This document shows, piece by piece, positions 1-5,789 of a stretch of DNA of 11,168 nucleotides. Position 1 is the stretch's first letter. Every line of letters starts with the position of its first letter. The notes beneath the pieces were generated by a model. That model searched no databases and had not been told where the DNA came from. It was given only the letters and a program-made list of their open reading frames with translations. Source of the DNA: JARLFX01 sp036404255. Its GTDB lineage: Bacteria; Acidobacteriota; Terriglobia; Terriglobales; Acidobacteriaceae. The translations under genes were made by a program, and so were the position numbers. The stretch covers positions 1-11,168 of the forward strand of contig DASWOP010000112.1 in assembly GCA_036404255.1 (NCBI GenBank). The letters are read 5' to 3'.

Positions 1-261
1 GTCGGTCTCGGTGTCAGTGTTGGCGAAGACGCGAACCCAGGGGCCGCTTTTTTCGATCATGACGACTTCGTGGCCGGGGTTCACGGTGGCGGTGCGCTGG
101 GCGTTGTCGTCTGCCGCGACGTAGACGTTGGCGGTGTGGACGACGGTAGCGCGGGCAGATTTTTCGTAGCCGCTCTTGCGCGCATCGTCGGGCGAAGGGG
201 CGTTGATCTGGGCTTGGGCGAGACCGGCGGCGAGAAGGATGAGGGCGAGTGAGCGACGCAT
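1..261 (-). CDS. Secreted SH3-like domain protein (partial, C-terminus outside window)
   Basis: An open frame runs from ATG at 261 to the window edge, giving 87 residues. Residues 1-17 form a classic Sec signal peptide: MRR, then a hydrophobic core, ending AQA with cleavage likely before Q18. After a short linker, residues about 38-80 resemble a bacterial SH3-like fold (SH3_3 type): strands around VYVAADD, a TATVNPGHEVVMIEKSG stretch and a final PWVRVFA strand. Such domains usually sit in periplasmic or envelope proteins and bind peptidoglycan or proteins; the partner here cannot be told. No Shine-Dalgarno lies before the ATG; a CATACT/TACTGT -10-like stretch lies within 12 bp upstream, so a leaderless or nearly leaderless transcript is possible. 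It is codirectional with the TonB-C lipoprotein gene but separated from it by a strong hairpin. Confidence 0.72.
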   Translation of the reverse strand, partial: MRRSLALILLAAGLAQAQINAPSPDDARKSGYEKSARATVVHTANVYVAADDNAQRTATVNPGHEVVMIEKSGPWVRVFANTDTETD

Positions 262-309
262 GCTTACAGTATGACGCGGAAGGACAGGGAATAGGGGGGC
301 GATTCGCGA

Positions 310-343
310 CGATATCCTCTTCATCATCATGAAGGGGATATCG
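310..343. terminator. Long hairpin between TonB-C lipoprotein gene and SH3 gene
   Basis: Arms CGATATCCTCTTCAT (310-324) and ATGAAGGGGATATCG (329-343) form a 15-bp stem with a CATC loop; the only imperfect pair is 318/335. It lies 2 bp past the stop codon of the minus-strand lipoprotein gene, where a terminator is expected. No T-run follows on either strand, so it is not a textbook intrinsic terminator. As minus-strand RNA the odd pair is A-C; as plus-strand RNA it is a U-G wobble. It could be a Rho-assisted terminator, an RNA-stability element or a dispersed repeat. Confidence 0.5.
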
Positions 344-345
344 GT

Positions 346-792
346 CTAGTAAATGGTGAAGCCGACCTGGACCATAACGACCGAATCAACAGGCTGGCTA
401 TCTTTCGTTGCCGGCTTGAATCGATAGGTTTTCACGGTTTTCAATGCGTTCGGGTCAAAGTCCTTGCCGCAGGATTTAACGATGTGGGCATTTCGGACCG
501 TGCCTTCTTTCGTGACCACAAGCTTGATGTCAATGGCACATTGCTCGCGCTTCCTTCTCGCTGCATTCGAAAATGGGGCCTCTGGGCCGTAGGTGAGGAT
601 CGGCAGTGTCACGTTCGCCGGTTTGTCATGAGGTCCGAAGATAGGGATGGTTGCCGACTGCATAGCCGCAATATCCTCGGCGGTCTCTGGCACAGGGATG
701 GGTTTTACGGTCACAGTCCGGGGCACGCATCCGCAGAAAAAGAGAACGCAGGGCAGCAGGTATTCGCAACGCAGCTGACGATGGTTTGGCAC
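346..792 (-). CDS. Lipoprotein with a TonB C-terminal domain
   Basis: The protein has 148 residues. A short N-terminal hydrophobic segment (11-20) ends at Cys20/Cys22; F-C-G-C22 is a plausible though weak lipobox, so it may be lipid-anchored. Residues about 30-70 form a proline-rich linker. Residues 74-147 match a TonB C-terminal domain: a CAIDIKLVVTKEGTVRNAHIV strand pair, the D113-P-N-A-L helix and the diagnostic Y123-R-F-K-P-A motif, then VVMVQVGF. True TonB carries an N-terminal transmembrane helix working with ExbB/ExbD; that helix is not evident here, so classical energy transduction is doubtful. Stand-alone TonB-C proteins are common in Acidobacteriota. The start is GTG at 792, supported by GGAG 5 bp upstream; an out-of-frame ATG overlaps it at 794. 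It follows the dehydratase gene by 38 bp, so cotranscription is likely. Confidence 0.8.
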   Translation of the reverse strand: MPNHRQLRCEYLLPCVLFFCGCVPRTVTVKPIPVPETAEDIAAMQSATIPIFGPHDKPANVTLPILTYGPEAPFSNAARRKREQCAIDIKLVVTKEGTVRNAHIVKSCGKDFDPNALKTVKTYRFKPATKDSQPVDSVVMVQVGFTIY

Positions 793-830
793 ATGAACTC
801 CGTCTTTGAAGAATGTGCTGCCATCATAAC

Positions 831-1832
831 CTAGCTGCGCAGAATATCTTCCTTGAGCTTGGGGTCTACGTTGCCGCCACTGATGACGACAGCGAGATCG
901 TGCACGCCGGAGAGGCGCTCCGGATGAAACAGCGCAGCGGCCAGGGCGACGGCACCGCTGGGTTCCGGCAGAACGCCGGTGGTCTTCGCCAGGATGCGCA
1001 TGGCGGCCACGATCTCGTGTTCTGCCACGGTCAGGATGCCGTCGGCGTAGCGCAGGAAGTGCTGCAGGTTCAGGAAGCCGATGCTTTGCGTGCGCAGGCC
1101 GTCGGCCAGGGTGCGTGCTGTCTCCTCGCCGGTGAGTTCCACCACGCGCTTCTGGGCGAAGCTGGCGGCTGCGTCTGCCGCGAGCTCTGGTTCGACGCCG
1201 AAGACAACAGCATTGGGCTTGAGCGCTTTGACGGCGGTGCTGACGCCGCTGAGCAGGCCACCGCCGCCGACGGGCGTGAGTACGCAGTCAATTTCGGGCT
1301 CGTCCTGGATGATCTCAAGGCCGCAGGTGGCGGCGCCGGCGATGATGCGGGCATCGTCGTAGGGCGGCACGATGGTGTAGCCGTACTTCTCCGCCAGCTC
1401 TTCCGCTTTCTTGCGGCGCTCGCTGCTGGTGGGGCCTACGAGAACGACCTCCGCGCCCATCGCCTCGGTGGCTTCGCGTTTGATGGCGGGCGCGGTGACC
1501 GGCATCACGACGATGGCTTTGGCCCCGAGCGCGCGTGCGCCATAGGCTACGCCCTGCGCGTGGTTGCCGCTGGAGTAGGTGATGACGCCGCGCTCCAACT
1601 CCTCCGGCGGAAGCTGTGCCAGCAGGTTGAATGCGCCGCGAATCTTGAAGCTGCCGATGGGCTGCAGGTCTTCGCGCTTGATGTGGATGCGGTAGGGAAG
1701 CTGAATGCCGGCCTTTGCGAGCGCGGTGCGTTCAATGGGCGTGAGCGGTGTGCGTGCGGCCACGGCGGCAACGCGCTTCTGCGCGGCGCGAATCTCTTCG
1801 AGGGTCACCAGTTCAGGCGCCTTGGGCTGCAT
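831..1832 (-). CDS. PLP-dependent threonine/serine dehydratase-like enzyme
   Basis: The 333-residue protein is a fold-type II PLP enzyme of the threonine dehydratase/serine racemase group. Visible motifs are S61-F-K63-I-R-G-A with the Schiff-base lysine K63, S87-S-G-N-H-A-Q-G, the phosphate-binding glycine loop G189-G-G-G-L, E290-P-S-G-A and S318-G-G-N. It stops after the catalytic domain and has no C-terminal ACT domain, so feedback inhibition as in biosynthetic IlvA is unlikely. The likely reaction is deamination of threonine to 2-oxobutyrate or serine to pyruvate; serine racemase or threo-3-hydroxyaspartate dehydratase are real alternatives, because the ADG-x5-G region and VEP motif also resemble serine racemase. 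I chose ATG at 1832 because AGGGAGT precedes it; an in-frame ATG 13 codons upstream has no ribosome site and lies inside a palindrome. Confidence 0.9.
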   Translation of the reverse strand: MQPKAPELVTLEEIRAAQKRVAAVAARTPLTPIERTALAKAGIQLPYRIHIKREDLQPIGSFKIRGAFNLLAQLPPEELERGVITYSSGNHAQGVAYGARALGAKAIVVMPVTAPAIKREATEAMGAEVVLVGPTSSERRKKAEELAEKYGYTIVPPYDDARIIAGAATCGLEIIQDEPEIDCVLTPVGGGGLLSGVSTAVKALKPNAVVFGVEPELAADAAASFAQKRVVELTGEETARTLADGLRTQSIGFLNLQHFLRYADGILTVAEHEIVAAMRILAKTTGVLPEPSGAVALAAALFHPERLSGVHDLAVVISGGNVDPKLKEDILRS

Positions 1833-1836
1833 CGGT

Positions 1837-1843
1837 ACTCCCT
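1837..1843 (-). promoter_or_regulatory. Ribosome binding site deciding the dehydratase start
   Basis: On the minus strand AGGGAGT lies 4 bp before the ATG at 1832. No comparable site precedes the longer in-frame start at 1871, so this sets the annotated N-terminus. Confidence 0.7.
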
Positions 1844-1864
1844 GGCTGCGCGGATCTCGCAGCC

Positions 1865-1887
1865 AAAACATTCTAATAGAATGTTTT
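1865..1887. promoter_or_regulatory. Perfect 23-bp palindrome, probable operator
   Basis: AAAACATTCTA, a single central A at 1876, and TAGAATGTTTT form a perfect inverted repeat with 11-bp arms. It begins 33 bp upstream of the dehydratase ATG on the minus strand, where a promoter or operator belongs; TATTAG inside it could act as a minus-strand -10. The symmetric, AT-rich form suits a dimeric helix-turn-helix repressor (PadR, MarR, Rrf2 or Lrp-like), but I do not recognise a specific consensus, and no local regulator gene of those families is present. Confidence 0.55.
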
Positions 1888-1930
1888 TCTGTTAGGTGTT
1901 GACAGCATGGGGAAAGAGAAAAGTACCTCC

Positions 1931-2008
1931 GGGGCTAAAGCCCCAATTCTTCTCCTATCCCTTTTTCCGTGGGGCTAAAGCCCCACTCCCCCCGGCTGAA
2001 GCCGGGGG
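1931..2008. repeat. Palindromic intergenic repeat cluster, copy 1
   Basis: GGGGCTAAAGCCCC occurs twice (1931-1944 and 1971-1984), each a 6-bp stem with an AA centre, followed by CCCCCGGCTGAAGCCGGGGG (1989-2008), a 9-bp stem with a GA centre, and then CTTAATCCCA. The same three-palindrome order recurs at 4559-4645 in the same orientation. This is REP-like architecture; such GGGGCTAAAGCCCC elements are, as I recall, abundant in Acidobacteriota genomes. No REP-associated transposase gene is in the window. Confidence 0.85.
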
Positions 2009-2010
2009 CT

Positions 2011-2134
2011 TAATCCCAAAGGCAAAGCCGTAGGGCTAATCCCAAGCAAAGCCGGGGGGCATAAGCAAGGCAATGATCTGCCAGCATAAGGAAGGCAACG
2101 ATCTGCTCGCATAAGCAACGCAACTGCTGCTCGC
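2011..2134 (+). repeat. Degenerate tandem array of ~25-bp units
   Basis: Five consecutive units can be read. Two start TAATCCCAA and carry GCAAAGCCG (2011-2036 and 2037-2060). Three start ATAAGCAAGG or close variants and carry a GCAACGATCTGCTCGC-like end (2061-2085, 2086-2110, 2111-2134). Unit lengths are 24-26 bp, so it is not a coding repeat. It directly continues the palindromic cluster. Confidence 0.6.
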
Positions 2135-2213
2135 AGAGGTTAACACTTGTAACAAAATGCTCTCATTCCCATCAATTTCGTGCTGCAGCACCAACCAACG
2201 CAAGGAGAAATCA

Positions 2214-2774
2214 ATGGCCGTAACCACCCTTGATCCAAAGACCGCGCTCATTGTCATCGATCTGCAAAAAGGCATCGTCGCGCGGACCCCTGCAGACGCC
2301 ATCCGCGAGGTCATAACGCACGCCGCCGAATTGGCGGAAGCCTTTCGTCGCCATAGCCTGCCCGTGGTGCTCGTCAACGTCGCCGGCGGAGCGCCGGGAC
2401 GCGCGGAGCAATCGCGCCAGCACGGCGAGTTTCCCCCTGACTGGACCGATCTCGTTCCTGAACTGAACCGGCAGCCGCAAGATCACACCGTCACGAAGCA
2501 CACGTGGGGAGCCTTCACGAATACCGGCCTCGAAGCGTACCTGAAAAATCTGGGAGTCACGCAGGTCGTGATCGCTGGCGTCTCCACCAGTGCCGGTGTC
2601 GAGTCCACGGCACGCCAGGCGTACGAATGCGGCTTCAACGTCACCCTTGCGGTTGACGCGATGGCCGACACGAACCCCGACGCCCACCTCAACAGCATCA
2701 CGCGCATCTTCCCGCGTCTGGGTGAAACCGGAACGGCGCAGAAGATCCTCGAGCTTCTCAAAAGGAGTGCATAA
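2214..2774 (+). CDS. Isochorismatase-family hydrolase with Gly at the Cys position
   Basis: The 186-residue cytosolic protein has the alpha/beta cysteine-hydrolase fold. Catalytic D16 is in ALIVIDLQ and K95 in TVTKHTWGAF, and the signature loop reads G122-V-S-T-S-A-G128-V-E-S-T-A-R. In nicotinamidase-type members G128 would be the Cys nucleophile. Gly at this position is also known in true isochorismatases (PhzD, EntB), which hydrolyse a vinyl ether without a thiol, so a thiol mechanism is unlikely here. Isochorismate as substrate is not shown: no siderophore or phenazine synthesis genes are nearby, and I recall many uncharacterised homologues with this same GVSTS-type loop. Start ATG 2214 has AAGGAG 6 bp upstream; the in-frame ATG at 2157 has none. 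It heads a three-gene operon, one base before the next ATG. Confidence 0.88.
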   Translation: MAVTTLDPKTALIVIDLQKGIVARTPADAIREVITHAAELAEAFRRHSLPVVLVNVAGGAPGRAEQSRQHGEFPPDWTDLVPELNRQPQDHTVTKHTWGAFTNTGLEAYLKNLGVTQVVIAGVSTSAGVESTARQAYECGFNVTLAVDAMADTNPDAHLNSITRIFPRLGETGTAQKILELLKRSA

Positions 2775-2775
2775 G

Positions 2776-3105
2776 ATGGCATGGAACCACGCTGTAGCGT
2801 ACTTCTTTGGCGGTATTTTCCTCGGCAATGCTGTTCCTCATTTTGTGAGCGGAATCATGGGGCGGCCGTTTCAAACTCCATTCGCCACGCCACACGGAGA
2901 GGGGCTTTCGTCCTCGACGGTGAATGTGCTTTGGGGCCTGTTCAACCTCGTGGTTGGCTATCTTCTCGTGTGCCGGGTTGGCGACTTCCATCTCCGTTCC
3001 ACAGCGAATGTCACCGTCTTCGGATTGGGCGTTCTTCTGATCAGCCTGGGGTCGGCTCTTAATTTCGGGCGGTTTCACGGCGGCAACGCACCTGGCAAGC
3101 AGTGA
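2776..3105 (+). CDS. Small integral membrane protein of unknown function
   Basis: The 109-residue protein has three likely transmembrane helices at about 6-27, 47-67 and 77-98, and a short polar tail (HGGNAPGKQ). A conserved-looking loop GNAVPHFVSGIMGRPFQTPF with the following ATPHGEGLSSS joins helices 1 and 2, and NVLWGLFN opens helix 2. I do not recognise a named family or function. The start is ATG 2776, one base after the hydrolase stop, with AAAGGAG 8 bp upstream inside the hydrolase gene; the stop overlaps the next gene's GTG. This packing implies translational coupling and a role tied to the hydrolase and exporter, for example as a partner or accessory membrane protein, but that is inference only. 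Confidence 0.8.
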   Translation: MAWNHAVAYFFGGIFLGNAVPHFVSGIMGRPFQTPFATPHGEGLSSSTVNVLWGLFNLVVGYLLVCRVGDFHLRSTANVTVFGLGVLLISLGSALNFGRFHGGNAPGKQ

Positions 3106-4385
3106 GCAGCCCCGTGAGAGGCACCTTCCGTTCTCTGCATAGCTTCAACTACCGTGTCTGGGCTGGTGGAGCGCTTGTCTCCAACGTGGGCACGTGGATG
3201 CAGCGCATCGCCCAGGACTGGATCGTTCTCACCCAGCTCACCCATCACAATGCGACGGCAGTCGGTATTGTGATGGCGCTCCAGTTTGGCCCGCAGGTTC
3301 TTTGCCTGCCTCTCACCGGCTTTGCCGCGGATCACTTCGACCGCCGCAAACTCCTGATGCTCACGCAGGGGGCCCAGGGCGTGCTTGCCCTTGGGCTGGG
3401 CATCCTCACCGTCGCCGGGCTCGTTCAGTTGTGGCACGTGTACGTCTTTGGGTTTCTGCTCGGGTGCGTCACGGCGTTTGACTCACCAGCGCGCCAGACA
3501 TTCGTCTCGGAGCTGGTCGGCGAAGAGGACCTGTCGAACGCCGTGGGATTGAACTCCACATCGTTCAATGCCGCGCGCATGATCGGTCCAGCCGTTGCCG
3601 GTGTTCTCATCGCCGGCATGGGCTGCGGCTGGGTCTTCCTCATCAACGCCGCCTCCTTTGCCGCCGTGCTCTGTTCGCTCGCCCTGCTTCGTGTCAGCGA
3701 ACTTCATGGAAGCGATAGAGCCGTCCGAGCCCACGGCAGTCTCGCGGAAGGATTTCGCTATGTCTGGAGACGGCCCGATCTGAAAGTCGTACTCCTCATG
3801 CTCTTTCTGGTCGGCACCTTTGGCCTCAACTTCCCGATCTTCATCTCCACTATGTCTGTCACGGTCTTTCACGCCGGAGCGGGCCAGTTCGGGTTGCTGA
3901 CCTCCATTATGGCGATTGGCACCATCACCGGAGCTCTTCTCGCCGCACGGCGCGAAAAACCAAGCGTCGCGCTTCTGGTTGGCGGAGTCGCGATGTTCGG
4001 ATTTGGGCTGACGCTGGCTGCGGTCATGCCGAACTACTGGCTCTTTGGCCTCGCTCTCATCATCATTGGTGTAGCCGCTCAGACCGTCACCACGTCAACG
4101 ATCAGCCTGGTGCAGCTCTCGACCGAGCCCGTGATGCGTGGCCGCGTGATTGCGATCCTGCTCGCCATCGTCATGGGCGGCACGCCCCTGGGCGCGCCCA
4201 TAGTCGGCCGGGTAGCGGATGAATTTGGCCCCCGCTGGGCGCTTGGCATCGGTGCGGCTGCGGGCTTTGCCGCCGCTCTGGTCGGGCTCTGCTACCTTGC
4301 GAAGTACCGCCACCTGCGCGTGTATTTCGATGCTGGGCGGCCCCGCTTCACCCTCGACGAAGATCCAGAGCATTTTTACTGTTGA
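3102..4385 (+). CDS. MFS transporter, EntS-like (MFS_3) exporter
   Basis: The 427-residue polytopic inner-membrane protein has a Major Facilitator pattern of about 12 helices. MFS motif A is visible as G73-F-A-A-D77-H-F-D-R-R-K between helices 2 and 3, with a second-half counterpart G369-R-V-A-D-E-F-G-P-R. Early features R18-V-W, W32-M-Q and D39-W are typical of the MFS_3 group that includes enterobactin exporter EntS, as are F126-D-S-P-A-R-Q-T-F and N151-S-T-x-F-N-A-A-R-x-I-G-P. Small-molecule efflux is likely; the substrate is unknown. The GTG start at 3102 overlaps the preceding stop (GTGA), indicating coupling; a GTG four codons later is an alternative. The last ~27 residues are a polar cytoplasmic tail. 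Confidence 0.88.
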   Translation: MSSPVRGTFRSLHSFNYRVWAGGALVSNVGTWMQRIAQDWIVLTQLTHHNATAVGIVMALQFGPQVLCLPLTGFAADHFDRRKLLMLTQGAQGVLALGLGILTVAGLVQLWHVYVFGFLLGCVTAFDSPARQTFVSELVGEEDLSNAVGLNSTSFNAARMIGPAVAGVLIAGMGCGWVFLINAASFAAVLCSLALLRVSELHGSDRAVRAHGSLAEGFRYVWRRPDLKVVLLMLFLVGTFGLNFPIFISTMSVTVFHAGAGQFGLLTSIMAIGTITGALLAARREKPSVALLVGGVAMFGFGLTLAAVMPNYWLFGLALIIIGVAAQTVTTSTISLVQLSTEPVMRGRVIAILLAIVMGGTPLGAPIVGRVADEFGPRWALGIGAAAGFAAALVGLCYLAKYRHLRVYFDAGRPRFTLDEDPEHFYC

Positions 4386-4411
4386 TGTGAGGGTTGTGGC
4401 GCCACTTAAAA

Positions 4412-4528
4412 GCAGATTCCGCGCGCTGCGCTTCGGAATGACAAACAATGGGTGGTAGGAATGGCGAACAAAGGGGTGTAGGGATGACAAATAAATGAGG
4501 GTAGGAATGACGAACAAATGAGTGTAGA
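4412..4528 (-). repeat. GTCATTCC-type dispersed repeat with a 23-bp tandem expansion
   Basis: On the minus strand, 4440-4416 reads GTCATTCCG-AAGCGCAGCG-CGCGGAAT, a variant of a dispersed bacterial repeat family I recall in many genomes (GTCATTCCGAGCGCAGCGAG-like). On the plus strand four tandem 23-bp units follow at 4437-4459, 4460-4482, 4483-4505 and 4506-4528. Each opens AATGAC/GAACAA or a variant and closes with GTAGG. Every unit retains the GTCATTCC core in inverse orientation. Confidence 0.75.
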
Positions 4529-4558
4529 GCATTTTCAGCGATGGTGTAAGTTCCTTCC

Positions 4559-4645
4559 GGGGCTAAAGCCCCTTCGCGGTGGACGCAGCGTTCCGTGCGG
4601 GCTAAAGCCCGCACTCCCCCGGCTGAAGCCGGGGGCTTAATCCCA
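4559..4645. repeat. Palindromic intergenic repeat cluster, copy 2
   Basis: GGGGCTAAAGCCCC (4559-4572), GCGGGCTAAAGCCCGC (4597-4612) and CCCCCGGCTGAAGCCGGGGG (4616-4635), followed by CTTAATCCCA. This is the same order and orientation as copy 1 at 1931-2020. The middle palindrome carries compensated changes in both arms, so the pairing is kept, pointing to selection for structure or to the repeat's own replication. Confidence 0.85.
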
Positions 4646-4839
4646 GGAAGCAACCCCGCTGCGATGTAGGTGGTGAGGATGGACGCGCTGAAGCCGGGGC
4701 TCAATCCTTCCATACACCATCTGTGAATATGCTCCAGAGCGGCCAGAGATCGTTAAGCAGATGTAACCAGCTTGCATCAATAGGCAGGCCGTCAATGCCC
4801 GACTATCAGGTCAAGATCGTCACCGCCCTACTCGCTACT

Positions 4840-5511
4840 TCACGCCCTCGGCTGTTGGAGTAAATTGCCTGCCCGCGTAGCGGCTTCAGAGAGCATGCGA
4901 TGGTGGATGGTAAACAGCGCAAGCTCCAGCCGGTCCGACACTCCGGTCTTGTCGTAGATGCTGCGCAGATAATTCTTGATTACCTGCTCCTTGGTGCCAA
5001 GCTGCAGTGCGATGTCCTTGTTCTTGCACCCCTGCACGATCAGCGCCACGATCTGCATCTCCTTCGGCGTCAGCCGGTCGCGCACGCGCGCACCCACGGA
5101 GTCGGTCAATTGTCCGCTGTCGTTTCCTGCACTCAGAATGCAGCGCTGTCCCCGCCCTACACGGCGCACGCAGTTCACCATATCCGCGCCGGTCACGCTG
5201 CGTGAGACCATGCCGTCCACCTTCAACAGCACCAGCTGCGGCACCACCTCGCCGTTTTCCGCAATCAGAATCGTCCGGCTGCCAGCCGCCGCTGCTCGCG
5301 CCGTCAGTGCATCGATCATGCCAGGTCCGGCCATATTCAGCAGCGCGGAAGCGAAGACCACCGTGCAGCCCTGAAAGCTCTCCACCGCACGCATCAGCCG
5401 GTCAGGGCTATCGCATTGCGCCACAATGCGGTTATCCGGCTCCAGCGCCAGCACCCGCGCCGCCCCGGCACGGAAGACCGTCTGATTGTCCGCAAGGATG
5501 ATCTTGTTCAA
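4840..5511 (-). CDS. LuxR-family regulator with a degenerate receiver domain
   Basis: The protein has 223 residues. Residues 1 to about 120 have receiver-like sequence (NKIILADNQ... start), but the phosphoacceptor site is lost: the strand that normally ends in Asp reads T-V-V-F-A-S around residue 54, the switch Thr/Ser region reads I-L-I-A-E-N, and the conserved Lys region reads M-V-S-R-S-V. Residues 147-203 are an intact LuxR (GerE) helix-turn-helix: LTPKEMQIVALIVQGCKNKD, the QVIKNYLRSIYDKTGVSDR recognition region, then LELALF. It should bind DNA independently of phosphorylation. I chose TTG at 5511, giving an N-terminus MNKIILADNQ typical of receivers, with a GGAGG-led purine run upstream; a longer TTG start at 5529 has no ribosome site. 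It is divergent from the redox two-component genes, which it may regulate. Confidence 0.82.
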   Translation of the reverse strand: MNKIILADNQTVFRAGAARVLALEPDNRIVAQCDSPDRLMRAVESFQGCTVVFASALLNMAGPGMIDALTARAAAAGSRTILIAENGEVVPQLVLLKVDGMVSRSVTGADMVNCVRRVGRGQRCILSAGNDSGQLTDSVGARVRDRLTPKEMQIVALIVQGCKNKDIALQLGTKEQVIKNYLRSIYDKTGVSDRLELALFTIHHRMLSEAATRAGNLLQQPRA

Positions 5512-5789
5512 TGGAAGCCCCCCCTCCAAAATGCTATGTGCCGGATCGAAATAAAAACCGCATTCTGCTTATCGGCCCCATTGGCGCTTCTGTTGCCGGG
5601 CTGTCCGTTTTTCAGACAATCGCATCTTATTCTAAATTCTTCAAAACGGACCTGATCGGCTTCATTCCAGGCAGAAGGGAACCGGCTCCAGCCCGGAAAA
5701 TGCATCCGGCAACCGCCCGCAGGAATCCTAACTGAAGCGACATTCCAGATGCCCCAACGGCGGCCTTGTCCGCTACACTAAATGCTCTT
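5512..5789. promoter_or_regulatory. Divergent promoter region with a 9-bp inverted repeat
   Basis: This intergenic region separates the LuxR-type gene from the fused regulator gene. GTCCGTTTT (5603-5611) and AAAACGGAC (5643-5651) are perfect inverted arms around a 31-bp AT-rich core. The core contains a minus-strand TAGAAT (5629-5634), five of six matches to a -10; no good -35 is visible. The architecture is consistent with two half-sites for a dimer at a regulated divergent promoter, with the LuxR-type protein an obvious candidate. It may also be chance. Confidence 0.4.
5774..5779 (+). promoter_or_regulatory. Candidate -10 box for the fused regulator gene
   Basis: TACACT ends 10 bp before the ATG at 5790. 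No Shine-Dalgarno is present between them, so the transcript could be leaderless or have a leader of only a few bases. No clear -35 is present. Confidence 0.3.

Larger units (their letters stand above)
1888..2213. other. Repeat-filled intergenic region upstream of the isochorismatase-like gene
   Basis: About 330 bp without a gene between divergent transcription units. It holds three palindromes (1931-1944, 1971-1984, 1989-2008), then a degenerate tandem array of about 25-bp units (2011-2134), and then a short AT-richer segment just before the cassette genes. In that segment GTTAACACTTGTAAC (2139-2153) is an imperfect inverted repeat, and TTGTAA at 2147-2152 is a possible but weak -35. No convincing -10 follows. 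Confidence 0.6.
4386..4839. other. 454-bp intergenic region between convergent genes, filled with repeats
   Basis: It lies between the exporter stop and the LuxR-type gene stop, so both neighbours end here. Contents in order: a GTGGCGCCAC palindrome (4396-4405), an ATTCCG/CGGAAT hairpin (4416-4439), four 23-bp tandem repeats (4437-4528), the second palindromic cluster (4559-4645), and a decayed GCTGAAGCCGGGGCTCAAT fragment near 4687. From about 4706 to 4839 I see nothing recognisable. No T-tailed intrinsic terminator was found. A 121-codon minus-strand frame here is just translated repeats. Confidence 0.7.

Noticed and set aside
813..1895. 360-codon plus-strand frame opposite the dehydratase gene
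   Set aside because: A shadow of a well-supported PLP enzyme; the translation has no family features.
2214..4385. Enterobactin or other catecholate siderophore locus
   Set aside because: The hydrolase and exporter resemble EntB and EntS families only broadly; no EntA/C/D/E/F-type genes or Fur box are visible.
4437..4528. CRISPR array
   Set aside because: The 23-bp units abut with no spacers, and no cas genes are present.
4348..4713. 121-codon minus-strand frame in the repeat-rich intergenic region
   Set aside because: It is translated palindromic and tandem repeat DNA plus part of the exporter gene's antisense strand.
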